From contig JACMLY010000067.1 in NCBI GenBank assembly GCA_014379345.1, positions 1 through 64,000 of the forward strand: a stretch of DNA of 64,000 nucleotides. The letters run 5' to 3'. Origin of the DNA: Chitinophagaceae bacterium. GTDB taxonomy: Bacteria; Bacteroidota; Bacteroidia; Chitinophagales; Chitinophagaceae. Every line of letters begins with the position of its first letter. Within the stretch, counting starts at the first letter, position 1. This document shows, piece by piece, positions 54,301 through 61,795 of this stretch. A model generated the notes under the pieces. That model was not told the origin of the DNA. It worked only from the letters and a program-made list of their open reading frames with translations, and did not search any database. A program made the translations under genes and the position numbers.

Positions 54301-55769
54301 AATGTCTGCTCACTTTTAAGGAGGGCCTGCTCGGCTTCTTTTTGAGAAGTGATATCCTGAGATATCCCGAAACCGCTCACATCATCAATCAATTTTCCCT
54401 TGGTAAAAACGTAGCGGAGGTTTCCTTTCGCAGTGATCAACCGGTATGAAAAGTTCGCTTCGTAGCTTTTGTCGGATTGATTATGAAGTGCTTTTGTAAG
54501 TTCTTCTATTACAATTGGCCGGTCTTCGAGAACCACATGTTTATCAAGATATTCATCTAATGGAATTGATGCAGATTGTTGCTCATCGATTTCCAGAATG
54601 CCTAATAACTCTTTGCTAAGCTCCAGCTGGCGTGTTGTAAAATTTAATTTCCAGCTTCCCATCCGTGCATAGGTCATCGCATACGATGAGGTTAACATGA
54701 CCTCCTCTTTCAATTGTTCGGCAATTACCCGTTCGCTTACATCTGCACCAATACCCTGTATCTCGGCAATCATTCCCGAATCGTTCAGGATGGCTATAAA
54801 TTCCCACTCCGTCCATAAATAGTCTGCCGAATTGTTGACCGGTTTACGGATCAACAATTTGTATATAACACCGGGATGATCCCTGCATTCATCAATGATC
54901 TCGTGCCAAAGAAAACGGTCTTTCGGAAAAATACTCATTGAATAGGGCGTCCCCAATAGCGATTTTTCTTCGTACCTGAATGTTTTTAAAAACTGCGGGT
55001 TGGCATATTTAAAATTGCCTGCCCTGTCAATGCGAATCACATAATTGGTTTGCGAGTGCAAAATGGAGGCGAGGTATTTCTGTTCCTGTATTAATTCATT
55101 TCTTGCTTCCTGCAGTTCTTTGTAATTTTTGCGATTGCTTTTGAATAAGGGCTCCAATACCAATAATGTCAAAAGGGATAGGGCAATTACAAGAGAAATG
55201 AATTTGCCGGTGTTGATGGTTGAGGCCTCGTCGAGCCGGGATTCGATAATATGAGAGTATTCCCGGGCCGTTGCATCCATTAGGGGTAAAAATTTGGATT
55301 CGTTGTAAAGCAATTCGTTGATATACATCATTCCATTTAACCTCAACATCAATGAATCCCCATGAAGCACTTCTTTTACCACTGCCAGGATGGTCTTTGA
55401 ATGTGTTTTAGCCTTGCTCAGTAATTTTTTTGTTTCAAAATTGTTAGGCGGTGCGGGTATGCCATCGATCTTTATTTCACCACGAAAAAATTTATCGTTT
55501 CTTTCAAACTCAAGAAGAGCGTCCTGAAGATTGTTTTTTATTTTTTGTCTATGTGTGGGATTCTGAACAGGGTTACAAAGCAGCACCGCATTCTTTGAGA
55601 GGGACTGGCTAAGCATTCTTTGCTGGCCGGCAATAGAAATAATATCTACAAGTTTTTCGTTTTCCTGCGACTTGATGTAAATGAAATAATAGCCAAAAAA
55701 GTTAAAAAGTAACGCAAATGACAATAACACGATAGCTATGCGCACCAGTTTACGGAGGGGGCTCTTCAT
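51399..55769 (-). CDS. Multi-PAS hybrid sensor histidine kinase with two receiver domains
   Basis: A 1456-residue hybrid kinase. TM1 (about 13-33); a periplasmic PilJ/nitrate-sensor-like helical domain (SIAGQQRMLSQSLSKNAVLL near 45-65); TM2 (about 190-210); several PAS domains with PAC segments between about 225 and 760; a GAF domain (about 770-920); HisKA with FLANMSHELRTPMNGIIGF near 940; HATPase_c with NLLGNAIKFT and GTGLGLTISKS; REC1 from about 1188 (LIVDDNETS, VITDYHMPQMDG); REC2 from about 1333 (MVVEDDPIN, IFMDVNMPELDG). It has no DNA-binding output domain; partners must be elsewhere. Inner-membrane, monocistronic. Confidence 0.95.
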   Translation of the reverse strand: MKSPLRKLVRIAIVLLSFALLFNFFGYYFIYIKSQENEKLVDIISIAGQQRMLSQSLSKNAVLLCNPVQNPTHRQKIKNNLQDALLEFERNDKFFRGEIKIDGIPAPPNNFETKKLLSKAKTHSKTILAVVKEVLHGDSLMLRLNGMMYINELLYNESKFLPLMDATAREYSHIIESRLDEASTINTGKFISLVIALSLLTLLVLEPLFKSNRKNYKELQEARNELIQEQKYLASILHSQTNYVIRIDRAGNFKYANPQFLKTFRYEEKSLLGTPYSMSIFPKDRFLWHEIIDECRDHPGVIYKLLIRKPVNNSADYLWTEWEFIAILNDSGMIAEIQGIGADVSERVIAEQLKEEVMLTSSYAMTYARMGSWKLNFTTRQLELSKELLGILEIDEQQSASIPLDEYLDKHVVLEDRPIVIEELTKALHNQSDKSYEANFSYRLITAKGNLRYVFTKGKLIDDVSGFGISQDITSQKEAEQALLKSEQTFRLLAEHSEDIITEHLPDGSVQYISPSVQKVLGYQPEEVLVNQIMNFLDNNDLNNSLPDYGKFIFPESDVLTLRYRIRKKDEDYIWLESIIKPVREDDTIIKLISTSRNITERKKVESEREQLIQEMQQSEELLRSVINSTPDWIYIKDLGFRYLLVNQAYADSMHMSAQEFVGKDDLDIGFPEELVKGNSVKGIRGFWNDDREVMQTGKAKFIPDEPSLIDGIPQVLSVVKVPLRDAEGNIWGVLGFVHNITELKKVEDSLRRKDQLLQAVAEATHQLIINNNLEDAIGESIQLLGIKMQVDTVNVYKNILDITGQQWYNNRISHWDISAEDTQANQEQSFPLEEDSEIVESLLKEDLYYSHVKNIKEDSLREYCEKMHIRSLAVIPIFTLHHFWGFVSFSDCTSEREWTITEFSILQSFASTLAAAIERKQMEEELIQAKDMAELANIAKSEFLANMSHELRTPMNGIIGFTDLVLTTELQKSQREYLSNVKKSAYGLLDIINDVLDFSKIEAGKLLIDRTLFRLDELVEETMDILTVKAFEKNLEMICYVEPGMPSQFNGDPVRVRQVLVNLLGNAIKFTQGGEILVSLSKAGSIYIKNDKKYLDIELSVKDTGIGISKEKLVKIFESFTQADSSTTRKYGGTGLGLTISKSIAELMTGNLSVQSESGSGSIFTLHLPLEVVNEHPQISSKNKLPIKRVLIVDDNETSSWQIQGIFNYFGIKNEIAGSASDAIKMLEAGKAAAKPFDLVITDYHMPQMDGVQLSKEIRKKLFTIEHPIVLMLSALEKSLFQHEADKTGIYHILTKPVKLYELYGLLCSLFMKEKQLGKASVAIPVIKKFGDASLVMVVEDDPINMLLITEVLRKMGFEIIRAENGKKALEILPHHQPELIFMDVNMPELDGFATTRLIRQMPEPHRSIPIIALTADAMQGDKERCIEAGMNSYVSKPFRLEEIESVLKNKINFN

Positions 55770-55881
55770 GGTCTTTCAAAGGATTTACCTCCCTAAATAA
55801 CTCAAAATCAGGTTTTCTATTGAATAAGTGTAAAAGTTTATTAATTAAGTAAGGGTTTACTCGAATGCCAGTCGCTTAATT

Positions 55882-57006
55882 CTAATAGTTTACCACCTGT
55901 TCTTCGATTGTTTCAGGAATTTCGCGCCAGTCGTACTGCTGATTTCTGAGTTTTGGCTCAAAACCGGCTTCCCGAATGGCCGCCTGGATGGTTTTATAGG
56001 TAAACCGGTGGGGTGCTCCGGCCGCACTAACTACGTTTTCTTCGATCATGATGCTGCCAAAATCGTTCGCCCCCGCATGTAAACAGATCTGCGCAGTCTG
56101 TTTTCCCACCGTAAGCCAGGAAGCCTGAATATTTTTTACGTTGGGCAACATGATGCGGCTGATCGCAATCATCCGAATATATTCTTCAGGAGTAGAAAGA
56201 TTTTGCACTCCACGGATCCTCGATAAAAGCGTATCAACATCCTGAAAGGTCCAGGGTATAAATGCAAGAAATCCCTTTGCTTCTGCAGGTTTCCTGTGTT
56301 GAACTTCTCTGATTTTTACCAGGTGTTCAAACCTTTCTTGAATGGTTTCAACGTGGCCGAACATCATGGTTGCAGATGTTGTGATATTCTGCCGGTGAGC
56401 TTCCTGCATAATGTCCAACCACTCCTGAGCTCCACATTTGCCCTTACTGATCAAACGTCGAACCCTATCAACCAGGATCTCAGCCCCGGCACCTGGCAGA
56501 GAATCCATGCCGGCCTCTTTTAAGGCCTGTAATACTTCTCTGTGAGTTGATTTTTCAAGTTTGGTTATATGCGCTACCTCGGGGGGTCCCAGGGCATGTA
56601 GTTTCAGGGTTGGATATTCTTTCTTTAACTGGCGGAAGATCTTGGTATAAAAGTCAAGGCCAAGCTCTGGATGGTGTCCACCCTGTAAAAGCAACTGATC
56701 GCCGCCGTATTTAAAAGTTTCTTCAATCTTGCGTCGGTAAACAGGAAGATCGGTGATATAAGCTTCCGCGTGCCCCGGAATACGGTAGAAATTGCAGAAT
56801 TTACAATTGGCAATACAAACGTTGGTCGTATTCACATTTCTATCAATCTGCCAGGTTACTTTGCCGTGTGGCACCTGCTGTTTGCGAAGCTCATTTGCGA
56901 TAAACATTAATTCTGTTAAAGGGGCTTCCTTAAAAAGAAGAACACCCTCATCAACAGTAAGAGATTGAAAGTTCAGGGCCTTTTGATACAATTCTTCCAC
57001 GTTCAT
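55882..57006 (-). CDS. mqnC: Cyclic dehypoxanthinyl futalosine synthase
   Basis: A 374-residue radical SAM enzyme of the futalosine route to menaquinone, closing the spiro ring of dehypoxanthine futalosine. The iron-sulfur motif is CIANCKFCNF (C-x3-C-x2-C). MqnC signatures include GGDQLLLQGGHHPELGLDFY, HALGPPEVAHI, GAGAEILVDRVRR, TTSATMMFGHVE in part, and GANDFGSIMIEENVVSAAG. The start at 57006 is favoured because the frame's first ATG at 57024 lies inside the -7 element. Other mqn genes are not in view. Confidence 0.95.
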   Translation of the reverse strand: MNVEELYQKALNFQSLTVDEGVLLFKEAPLTELMFIANELRKQQVPHGKVTWQIDRNVNTTNVCIANCKFCNFYRIPGHAEAYITDLPVYRRKIEETFKYGGDQLLLQGGHHPELGLDFYTKIFRQLKKEYPTLKLHALGPPEVAHITKLEKSTHREVLQALKEAGMDSLPGAGAEILVDRVRRLISKGKCGAQEWLDIMQEAHRQNITTSATMMFGHVETIQERFEHLVKIREVQHRKPAEAKGFLAFIPWTFQDVDTLLSRIRGVQNLSTPEEYIRMIAISRIMLPNVKNIQASWLTVGKQTAQICLHAGANDFGSIMIEENVVSAAGAPHRFTYKTIQAAIREAGFEPKLRNQQYDWREIPETIEEQVVNY

Positions 57007-57021
57007 AATTCTATTATTCCA

Positions 57022-57029
57022 CAAAAGTA
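57022..57029 (-). promoter_or_regulatory. -7 element for mqnC
   Basis: Minus-strand TACTTTTG fits TAnnTTTG, 15 nt before the ATG at 57006. It overlaps the alternative ATG at 57024, deciding the start. Confidence 0.55.
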
Positions 57030-57184
57030 CTAAAGGATCGTCTGTCCATACTAAATGAACATCTGTCTGTATTAAATATTCATACGTCCCATATTGGTTG
57101 AATCATTTATATCAGAGGTCAGCGAAAGCTGATAAAATGGGCTAACTTATTGTAAATTTACGCATCAACGATTTGCTTAAAACG

Positions 57185-57318
57185 GTTTAAAGTTTAAGGT
57201 TTAAGGTTTAAAGTTTTTTTGAAAGGTCTAAGTATTAGATCAATATGGAAAATCTGGGTGTGGGTTAATTATTATATTGTATGACAACCTTAAACTTTAA
57301 ACATTAAACTTTAAACCT
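57185..57318. repeat. Inverted GTTTAAAGTTTAAGG word repeat
   Basis: gtttaaagtttaaggtttaa and its continuation (57185-57220) are inverted at 57285-57318 (aaccttaaactttaaacatt, aaactttaaacc), 64 bp apart. The same words flank the gene start at 61203-61291. Confidence 0.8.
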
Positions 57319-57341
57319 GTAAAAAGCCATAAAATTAGCGC

Positions 57342-58538
57342 ATGGGATGGGGTAGGATTTTAATTGTCTTTTTCATATTTACAAGTAGTATAGGCAGGGC
57401 ACAGGAAGAGTTTGTACCGGCTCCTGCAAAACATATTACGAGTTTTTCCTTTCGTATGCTCTCCGGCGGGATTATTGTCATGAAGGCGAAATTGAGCCAG
57501 TTTCCCGATTCACTAAATTTCATCTTCGATACAGGTAGCGGGGGAATATCCCTTGATTCAATGACAACAATAACGCTTGGTATCAAGGGTTCGCTGAGTG
57601 ATAAAACCATCCGGGGAATAGCCGGCATCAGGCAGGTCAAATTTGCTTATAACCAGAAACTTCATTTACCTGGCCTCACGGTTGACAGTCTCAATTTTCA
57701 CATCAATGATTATGAAGTTCTCACCAGTGCATACGGAGAAAAAATAGATGGCATTATTGGGTATAGTTTTATAAACCGGTATATTTTAAGGATCGATTAC
57801 GATAGCTCGAAAATGCATGTATATACCAAAGGCACATTTAAATATCCACGGGGGGGATTTCTTCTTCGCCCACTGCTTACCAGTTTGCCTGTAATGACGG
57901 CCGACGTGAAAGATGACAGGGAAGTAAGAAGCAGGTTTTATTTCGATACGGGTGCGGGAATGTGTTTGTTGCTATCAAATGATTTTGCTTCAGACAGTGC
58001 ATTCACAAAGCCTAAAAGAAAATGGTTTGTTACACAGGCCGAAGGATTGGGCGGAAAGGCGCCCATGAAACAGGGCGTGATCAAACAAATTAAGATAGGT
58101 CCGTATAAGTTCAGAAATGTTCCGACTTATATTTTTGACGATCAGTACAATGTAACTTCTTACCCATACCTCGGCGGCCTGATAGGCAATGATCTGCTGC
58201 GACGATTTAATCTTATTATTAATTATGAAAAGCGTGACATTTACATGATACCCAATACACATTTTAAAGATGTGTTTGACTATTCGTACACAGGGATCGG
58301 CATGTATGTGATAGATGGAGAGATCCGCATCATTGATGTGATGCCAGGTTCGCCGGCACAGGAAGCAGGATTTAAACCGGAAGATATCATCATGGCGGTA
58401 GAAAATAATTTCAGCCAAAGTATACAGGCCTATAAAAATCTCATGCAATCGCCCGGTCAGAAAATTAAGATACTGGTTCTGCGTGAAGGAGAACCCATCA
58501 TACTCACCCTGAGAGTGAAAAGCATTCTTGGCCGTTGA
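57342..58538 (+). CDS. Exported retropepsin-like aspartyl protease with PDZ domain
   Basis: A 398-residue exported protein (signal peptide about 1-20, FFIFTSSIGRAQ). Two pepsin-like half-domains each carry an Asp motif: FIFDTGSGGISLD near residue 66 and FYFDTGAGMCLLL near 205. Each half also has a hydrophobic-hydrophobic-Gly strand (IDGIIGYSFINRY, LGGLIGNDLLRRF). A C-terminal PDZ domain (about 310-398) has VMPGSPAQEAGFKPEDIIMAV. It should be a periplasmic or surface aspartic peptidase that acts as a single chain with both Asp residues. The M16 gene follows 110 bp on. Confidence 0.9.
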   Translation: MGWGRILIVFFIFTSSIGRAQEEFVPAPAKHITSFSFRMLSGGIIVMKAKLSQFPDSLNFIFDTGSGGISLDSMTTITLGIKGSLSDKTIRGIAGIRQVKFAYNQKLHLPGLTVDSLNFHINDYEVLTSAYGEKIDGIIGYSFINRYILRIDYDSSKMHVYTKGTFKYPRGGFLLRPLLTSLPVMTADVKDDREVRSRFYFDTGAGMCLLLSNDFASDSAFTKPKRKWFVTQAEGLGGKAPMKQGVIKQIKIGPYKFRNVPTYIFDDQYNVTSYPYLGGLIGNDLLRRFNLIINYEKRDIYMIPNTHFKDVFDYSYTGIGMYVIDGEIRIIDVMPGSPAQEAGFKPEDIIMAVENNFSQSIQAYKNLMQSPGQKIKILVLREGEPIILTLRVKSILGR

Positions 58539-58648
58539 TAAGATTGGCCACCTGAATTGTTAAAATGTTTTCACAAGGATTTGCATTTTCTTTTTTCTCT
58601 TTACATCTGAACTTGTCGTTAATTTGCGATTCGCACCAATTGGAAATT

Positions 58649-59887
58649 ATGATACAATTTGAAAAATTTACACTGGAAAACGGGTTACGTGTTGTAGTTC
58701 ATGAAGACCCCGCCACGCCTATGGCCGTGCTGAATGTTATGTATGATGTGGGGTCAAAGGATGAAGATCCAAATAAAACAGGATTCGCTCATTTGTTCGA
58801 ACACCTTATGTTTGGAGGAAGCGTTAATATTAAAGATTTTGAAACGCCTCTTCAAATGGCAGGAGGAGAGAATAATGCTTACACCAGTAATGATGTAACC
58901 AATTACTATATCCAGATTCCGGCTGAAAATATAGAAACCGCCTTCTGGCTCGAAAGCGACCGGATGCTCTCCCTGGCTTTCAGTAAAAAGGCGTTGGATG
59001 TTCAGCGTAAGGTAGTGTGTGAAGAATTCAAAGAGCATTATATTAATAAACCTTATGGGGATGTATGGTTCCGGATGCGGGAAATGGCCTACAAAAAACA
59101 TCCGTATCAATGGATGACAATTGGCAAAGAATTGAGCCATGTTGAAAATGCGCAGCTCGAAGATGTAAAGAATTTCTTTTTCAGGCATTACCGCCCGGTA
59201 AATGCCATATTGGTAGTAGGTGGCAACGTGAAAACAGAACAGGTAAAACAACTGGCAGAAAAATGGTTTGGGAATATTGCAGCCGGAGAAAAATACATAC
59301 GTCCTGATTTTTCAGAACCAAAGCAAACAACGCCGCGAAGTATGGAACTCAAAGCGAAAGTTCCTTTAGATGCATTGTATAAGTGCTGGCATATGGATAG
59401 CCGCCTCGAACATGGCTACTATGTGGCCGATCTGATCACTGAAGTACTGGGCGGAGGGGGATCTTCGCGTTTGTACCAAAGCCTGGTGAAGGAAAAACAA
59501 CTTTTCAGCAATATTGAATGTTTTCATTTCGGTTCTGTAGACAATGGCTTGTTCACGATTGAAGGAAAACTGGTGAAAGGAGTACAGATGGATATTGCAG
59601 AAAAGGCAGTAGAAGATGAAATTGTACGACTGACATTGGAAGGAATCAACGATAAAGAGCTCACAAAAATTAAAAATAAAACTGAATCGGCCATTGCATT
59701 TGAAGACATGAACCTGATGGCACGCTGTAACAGTCTTGCCTTTTACGAATTGCTGGGAGATGCTGCCTTGTTCAATTCCGACAGGGAAAAATATTTTTCA
59801 GTAACGGCAGATGATATATTGCAATACAGTCGCACCATCCTTGATGTAAACAACTCAAATACCTTGCGTTACTATAGCGAAAATTAA
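58649..59887 (+). CDS. M16-family zinc metallopeptidase, catalytic subunit
   Basis: A 412-residue M16 peptidase. The inverted zinc motif HLFEH is present with His48, Glu51 and His52 (GFAHLFEHLMFGG), and the downstream Glu is in CEEFKEHYINKPYGD. The C-terminal half carries the family's second fold (VLGGGGSSRLYQSLVKEKQL). No signal peptide is seen from the chosen ATG at 58649; the longer frame (from 58565) adds a hydrophobic start that could serve as one, so location is uncertain. The non-catalytic partner gene follows after 3 bp; the two should form a heterodimer. Confidence 0.93.
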   Translation: MIQFEKFTLENGLRVVVHEDPATPMAVLNVMYDVGSKDEDPNKTGFAHLFEHLMFGGSVNIKDFETPLQMAGGENNAYTSNDVTNYYIQIPAENIETAFWLESDRMLSLAFSKKALDVQRKVVCEEFKEHYINKPYGDVWFRMREMAYKKHPYQWMTIGKELSHVENAQLEDVKNFFFRHYRPVNAILVVGGNVKTEQVKQLAEKWFGNIAAGEKYIRPDFSEPKQTTPRSMELKAKVPLDALYKCWHMDSRLEHGYYVADLITEVLGGGGSSRLYQSLVKEKQLFSNIECFHFGSVDNGLFTIEGKLVKGVQMDIAEKAVEDEIVRLTLEGINDKELTKIKNKTESAIAFEDMNLMARCNSLAFYELLGDAALFNSDREKYFSVTADDILQYSRTILDVNNSNTLRYYSEN

Positions 59888-59890
59888 AAT

Positions 59891-61201
59891 ATGCAGACAG
59901 CAGAAAAAAGATCGATGACAGAAAGGACGAAAGTGCCCAAGATAAAACTTCCCGTTGAGTTCAATGTTCAATTGCCACCTTGTACAAGATATACTTTATC
60001 AAACGGAGTGGAAGTATTTGCCATTGACATGGGTGGCGAAGATACCCTGATGCTGAATTGGGTTTTTTATGCCGGGAATTGGTTTGAGAAGAAGAAAATG
60101 TCGGCATCTGCCGCCAACTATCTATTGAAGAACGGCACATCGAAATTAACGGCCTTTGGTGTTAATGAGCATTTTGAATATTATGGATCATACCTCAACC
60201 GTAGCTGTTATAACGAAACGGCGGAGCTGACCCTGCATTGCCTCAATAAGCATGTGAATGAATTGGTTCCTGTAGTTGCTGAAATCATCACTGATTCCGT
60301 TTTTGCGGAAGAGGAATTGTCCATTTACAAACAAAATGCCCAACAGCGATTGAAGGTAAGCATGCAGAAATGCGAGTTTGTGGCCGGTCAGTTGATCGAC
60401 GCTTATCTGTTTGGTGAAGACCATCCTTACGGGAAATACAGCCGGCTGGAAGATTATGAGGCATTGCAAAGAGACGAGATCGTAGAGTTCTATAAAACAT
60501 ATTATCAACAGGGCAGATGTGTGATTTTTGCGGCGGGCAAGCTGCCGGCAGATCTGCCTGCCCAGTTAGAACAATATTTTGGCAAGCTGCCGCTTCGGCC
60601 ACATACGAGTACTGATCTCATTGTAAAGCATCCGGTGTTGCCGGCAACAGAAAAAAAGCAGCATGTAACGATTGATCCGCAGGGTGTACAATCCGCCATA
60701 CGCATCGCCCGACCTTTCCCCAACCGGCACCATCCTGATTTTCAGAAAGCGATGGTGTTGAACAATGTTTATGGGGGCTTCTTCGGTTCAAGATTAATGG
60801 CAAATATCCGTGAAGAGAAAGGATATACTTATGGTATTTACAGCTATCTCATGAACCATGTTGATCAGAGTGGATGGATGATCAGCACCGAGGCTGGCCG
60901 GGATGTAACTGAGGCTACGGTTAATGAAATATACAAAGAAATGAAACTGATCAGGGAGGAATTGATTGATGAAGATGAATTGATGGTAACAAGAAACTAC
61001 ATGATTGGAACCATACTCGGCGATCTGGATGGTCCCTTCCAGGTAGCCGCGAGATGGAAGAACCTTATTCTGAATGATCTCAATGAATCTTATTTTTACC
61101 AGGGCATTGAAACAATAAAAAAGGTAACTCCCCGCGAGCTTCAGGAGATTGCAGAAAAATACCTTAATGCTGAGGAGTTTTATGAATTGCTTGTTGTGTA
61201 G
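59891..61201 (+). CDS. M16-family peptidase-like protein, non-catalytic partner
   Basis: A 436-residue M16-fold protein that starts 3 bp after the catalytic subunit's stop. At the place of HxxEH it has AANYLLKNGT, so the zinc site is lost, as in the inactive subunits of processing-peptidase-like pairs. The C-terminal substrate-grasping part keeps the typical VLNNVYGGFFGSRLMANIREEKGYTYG spread over two blocks, with the catalytic-domain partner's R/Y pair present (GFFGSRL, EKGYTYGIYSYL). It should act only with the first subunit. Confidence 0.92.
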   Translation: MQTAEKRSMTERTKVPKIKLPVEFNVQLPPCTRYTLSNGVEVFAIDMGGEDTLMLNWVFYAGNWFEKKKMSASAANYLLKNGTSKLTAFGVNEHFEYYGSYLNRSCYNETAELTLHCLNKHVNELVPVVAEIITDSVFAEEELSIYKQNAQQRLKVSMQKCEFVAGQLIDAYLFGEDHPYGKYSRLEDYEALQRDEIVEFYKTYYQQGRCVIFAAGKLPADLPAQLEQYFGKLPLRPHTSTDLIVKHPVLPATEKKQHVTIDPQGVQSAIRIARPFPNRHHPDFQKAMVLNNVYGGFFGSRLMANIREEKGYTYGIYSYLMNHVDQSGWMISTEAGRDVTEATVNEIYKEMKLIREELIDEDELMVTRNYMIGTILGDLDGPFQVAARWKNLILNDLNESYFYQGIETIKKVTPRELQEIAEKYLNAEEFYELLVV

Positions 61202-61202
61202 A

Positions 61203-61291
61203 AGTTTAAAGTTTAAGGTTTAAAGTTTTTTGAGGCTGTTACCTCTCTATTTATTTTCAACAACCAACAACCAACTTTAAACCTTAAACTT
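61203..61291. repeat. Inverted GTTTAAGGTTTAAAG word repeat
   Basis: gtttaaagtttaaggtttaa (61204-61223, extended to about 61231) is inverted at 61273-61291 (actttaaaccttaaacttc), ending just before the ATG of the next gene. It is the same family as 57185-57318. Confidence 0.75.
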
Positions 61292-61293
61292 CC

Positions 61294-61641
61294 ATGAATC
61301 TCCTAATGCGCATCATCGTCACATCTATCGTTGCTTTCGGTTTATCTTATCTGCTTCAAGGAATTAAATTCGATTCTTTCTGGACGGCAATCCTTGTTGC
61401 GATCGTGTTGGCCATTTTAAACGCCATTGTAAAACCGATTCTTATACTTATCACTTTACCGATCACCCTTGTTACTCTGGGCCTTTTTCTTTTTGTAATA
61501 AATGCGCTGATTATATTACTGGCTGCCAAACTGGTAAATGGTTTTTCAGTGGATGGTTTCTGGTGGGCTTTACTGTTTAGCCTTTTGCTGTCCTTGTTAA
61601 CTTCCTTACTGTACAAAGAGAAAAAAGAAAAAACGACCTGA
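61294..61641 (+). CDS. Phage-holin-family (mycobacterial 4 TMS) membrane protein
   Basis: A 115-residue integral membrane protein with four hydrophobic segments: about 5-22, 28-50, 55-78 and 85-105. NAIVKPILILITLPITLVTLG is the typical stretch of this widespread family (Phage_holin_4_2/YvlD-like). Despite the name, most members are chromosomal with unknown function. It stands alone; a word repeat supplies its immediate 5' region. Confidence 0.88.
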   Translation: MNLLMRIIVTSIVAFGLSYLLQGIKFDSFWTAILVAIVLAILNAIVKPILILITLPITLVTLGLFLFVINALIILLAAKLVNGFSVDGFWWALLFSLLLSLLTSLLYKEKKEKTT

Positions 61642-61647
61642 TTTTTT

Positions 61648-61730
61648 TTAGCCACGAATTCATCGACAGGCTCAGAACACGAATTACCACGAATAAAGCA
61701 TTCGTGGTAATTCGTGCAATTCGTGGCTAA
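61648..61730. repeat. Nested perfect palindromes built of CACGAATT words
   Basis: The inner stem is 17 bp and perfect (CACGAATTACCACGAAT at 61678-61694, complement 61700-61716, loop AAAGC). An outer 13-bp stem TTAGCCACGAATT (61648-61660) pairs perfectly with 61718-61730. A 17-bp segment (CATCGACAGGCTCAGAA) interrupts the left arm. Confidence 0.9.
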
Positions 61731-61795
61731 GAGATTCTTGATTTCGGTACCTTCATGCCTCAATGCAACTGTCACCTACCAATTCCAAATGAGTT

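Noticed and set aside
61294-61641. Prophage remnant suggested by the holin-family name
   Set aside because: The family is widely chromosomal and no other phage gene lies near.
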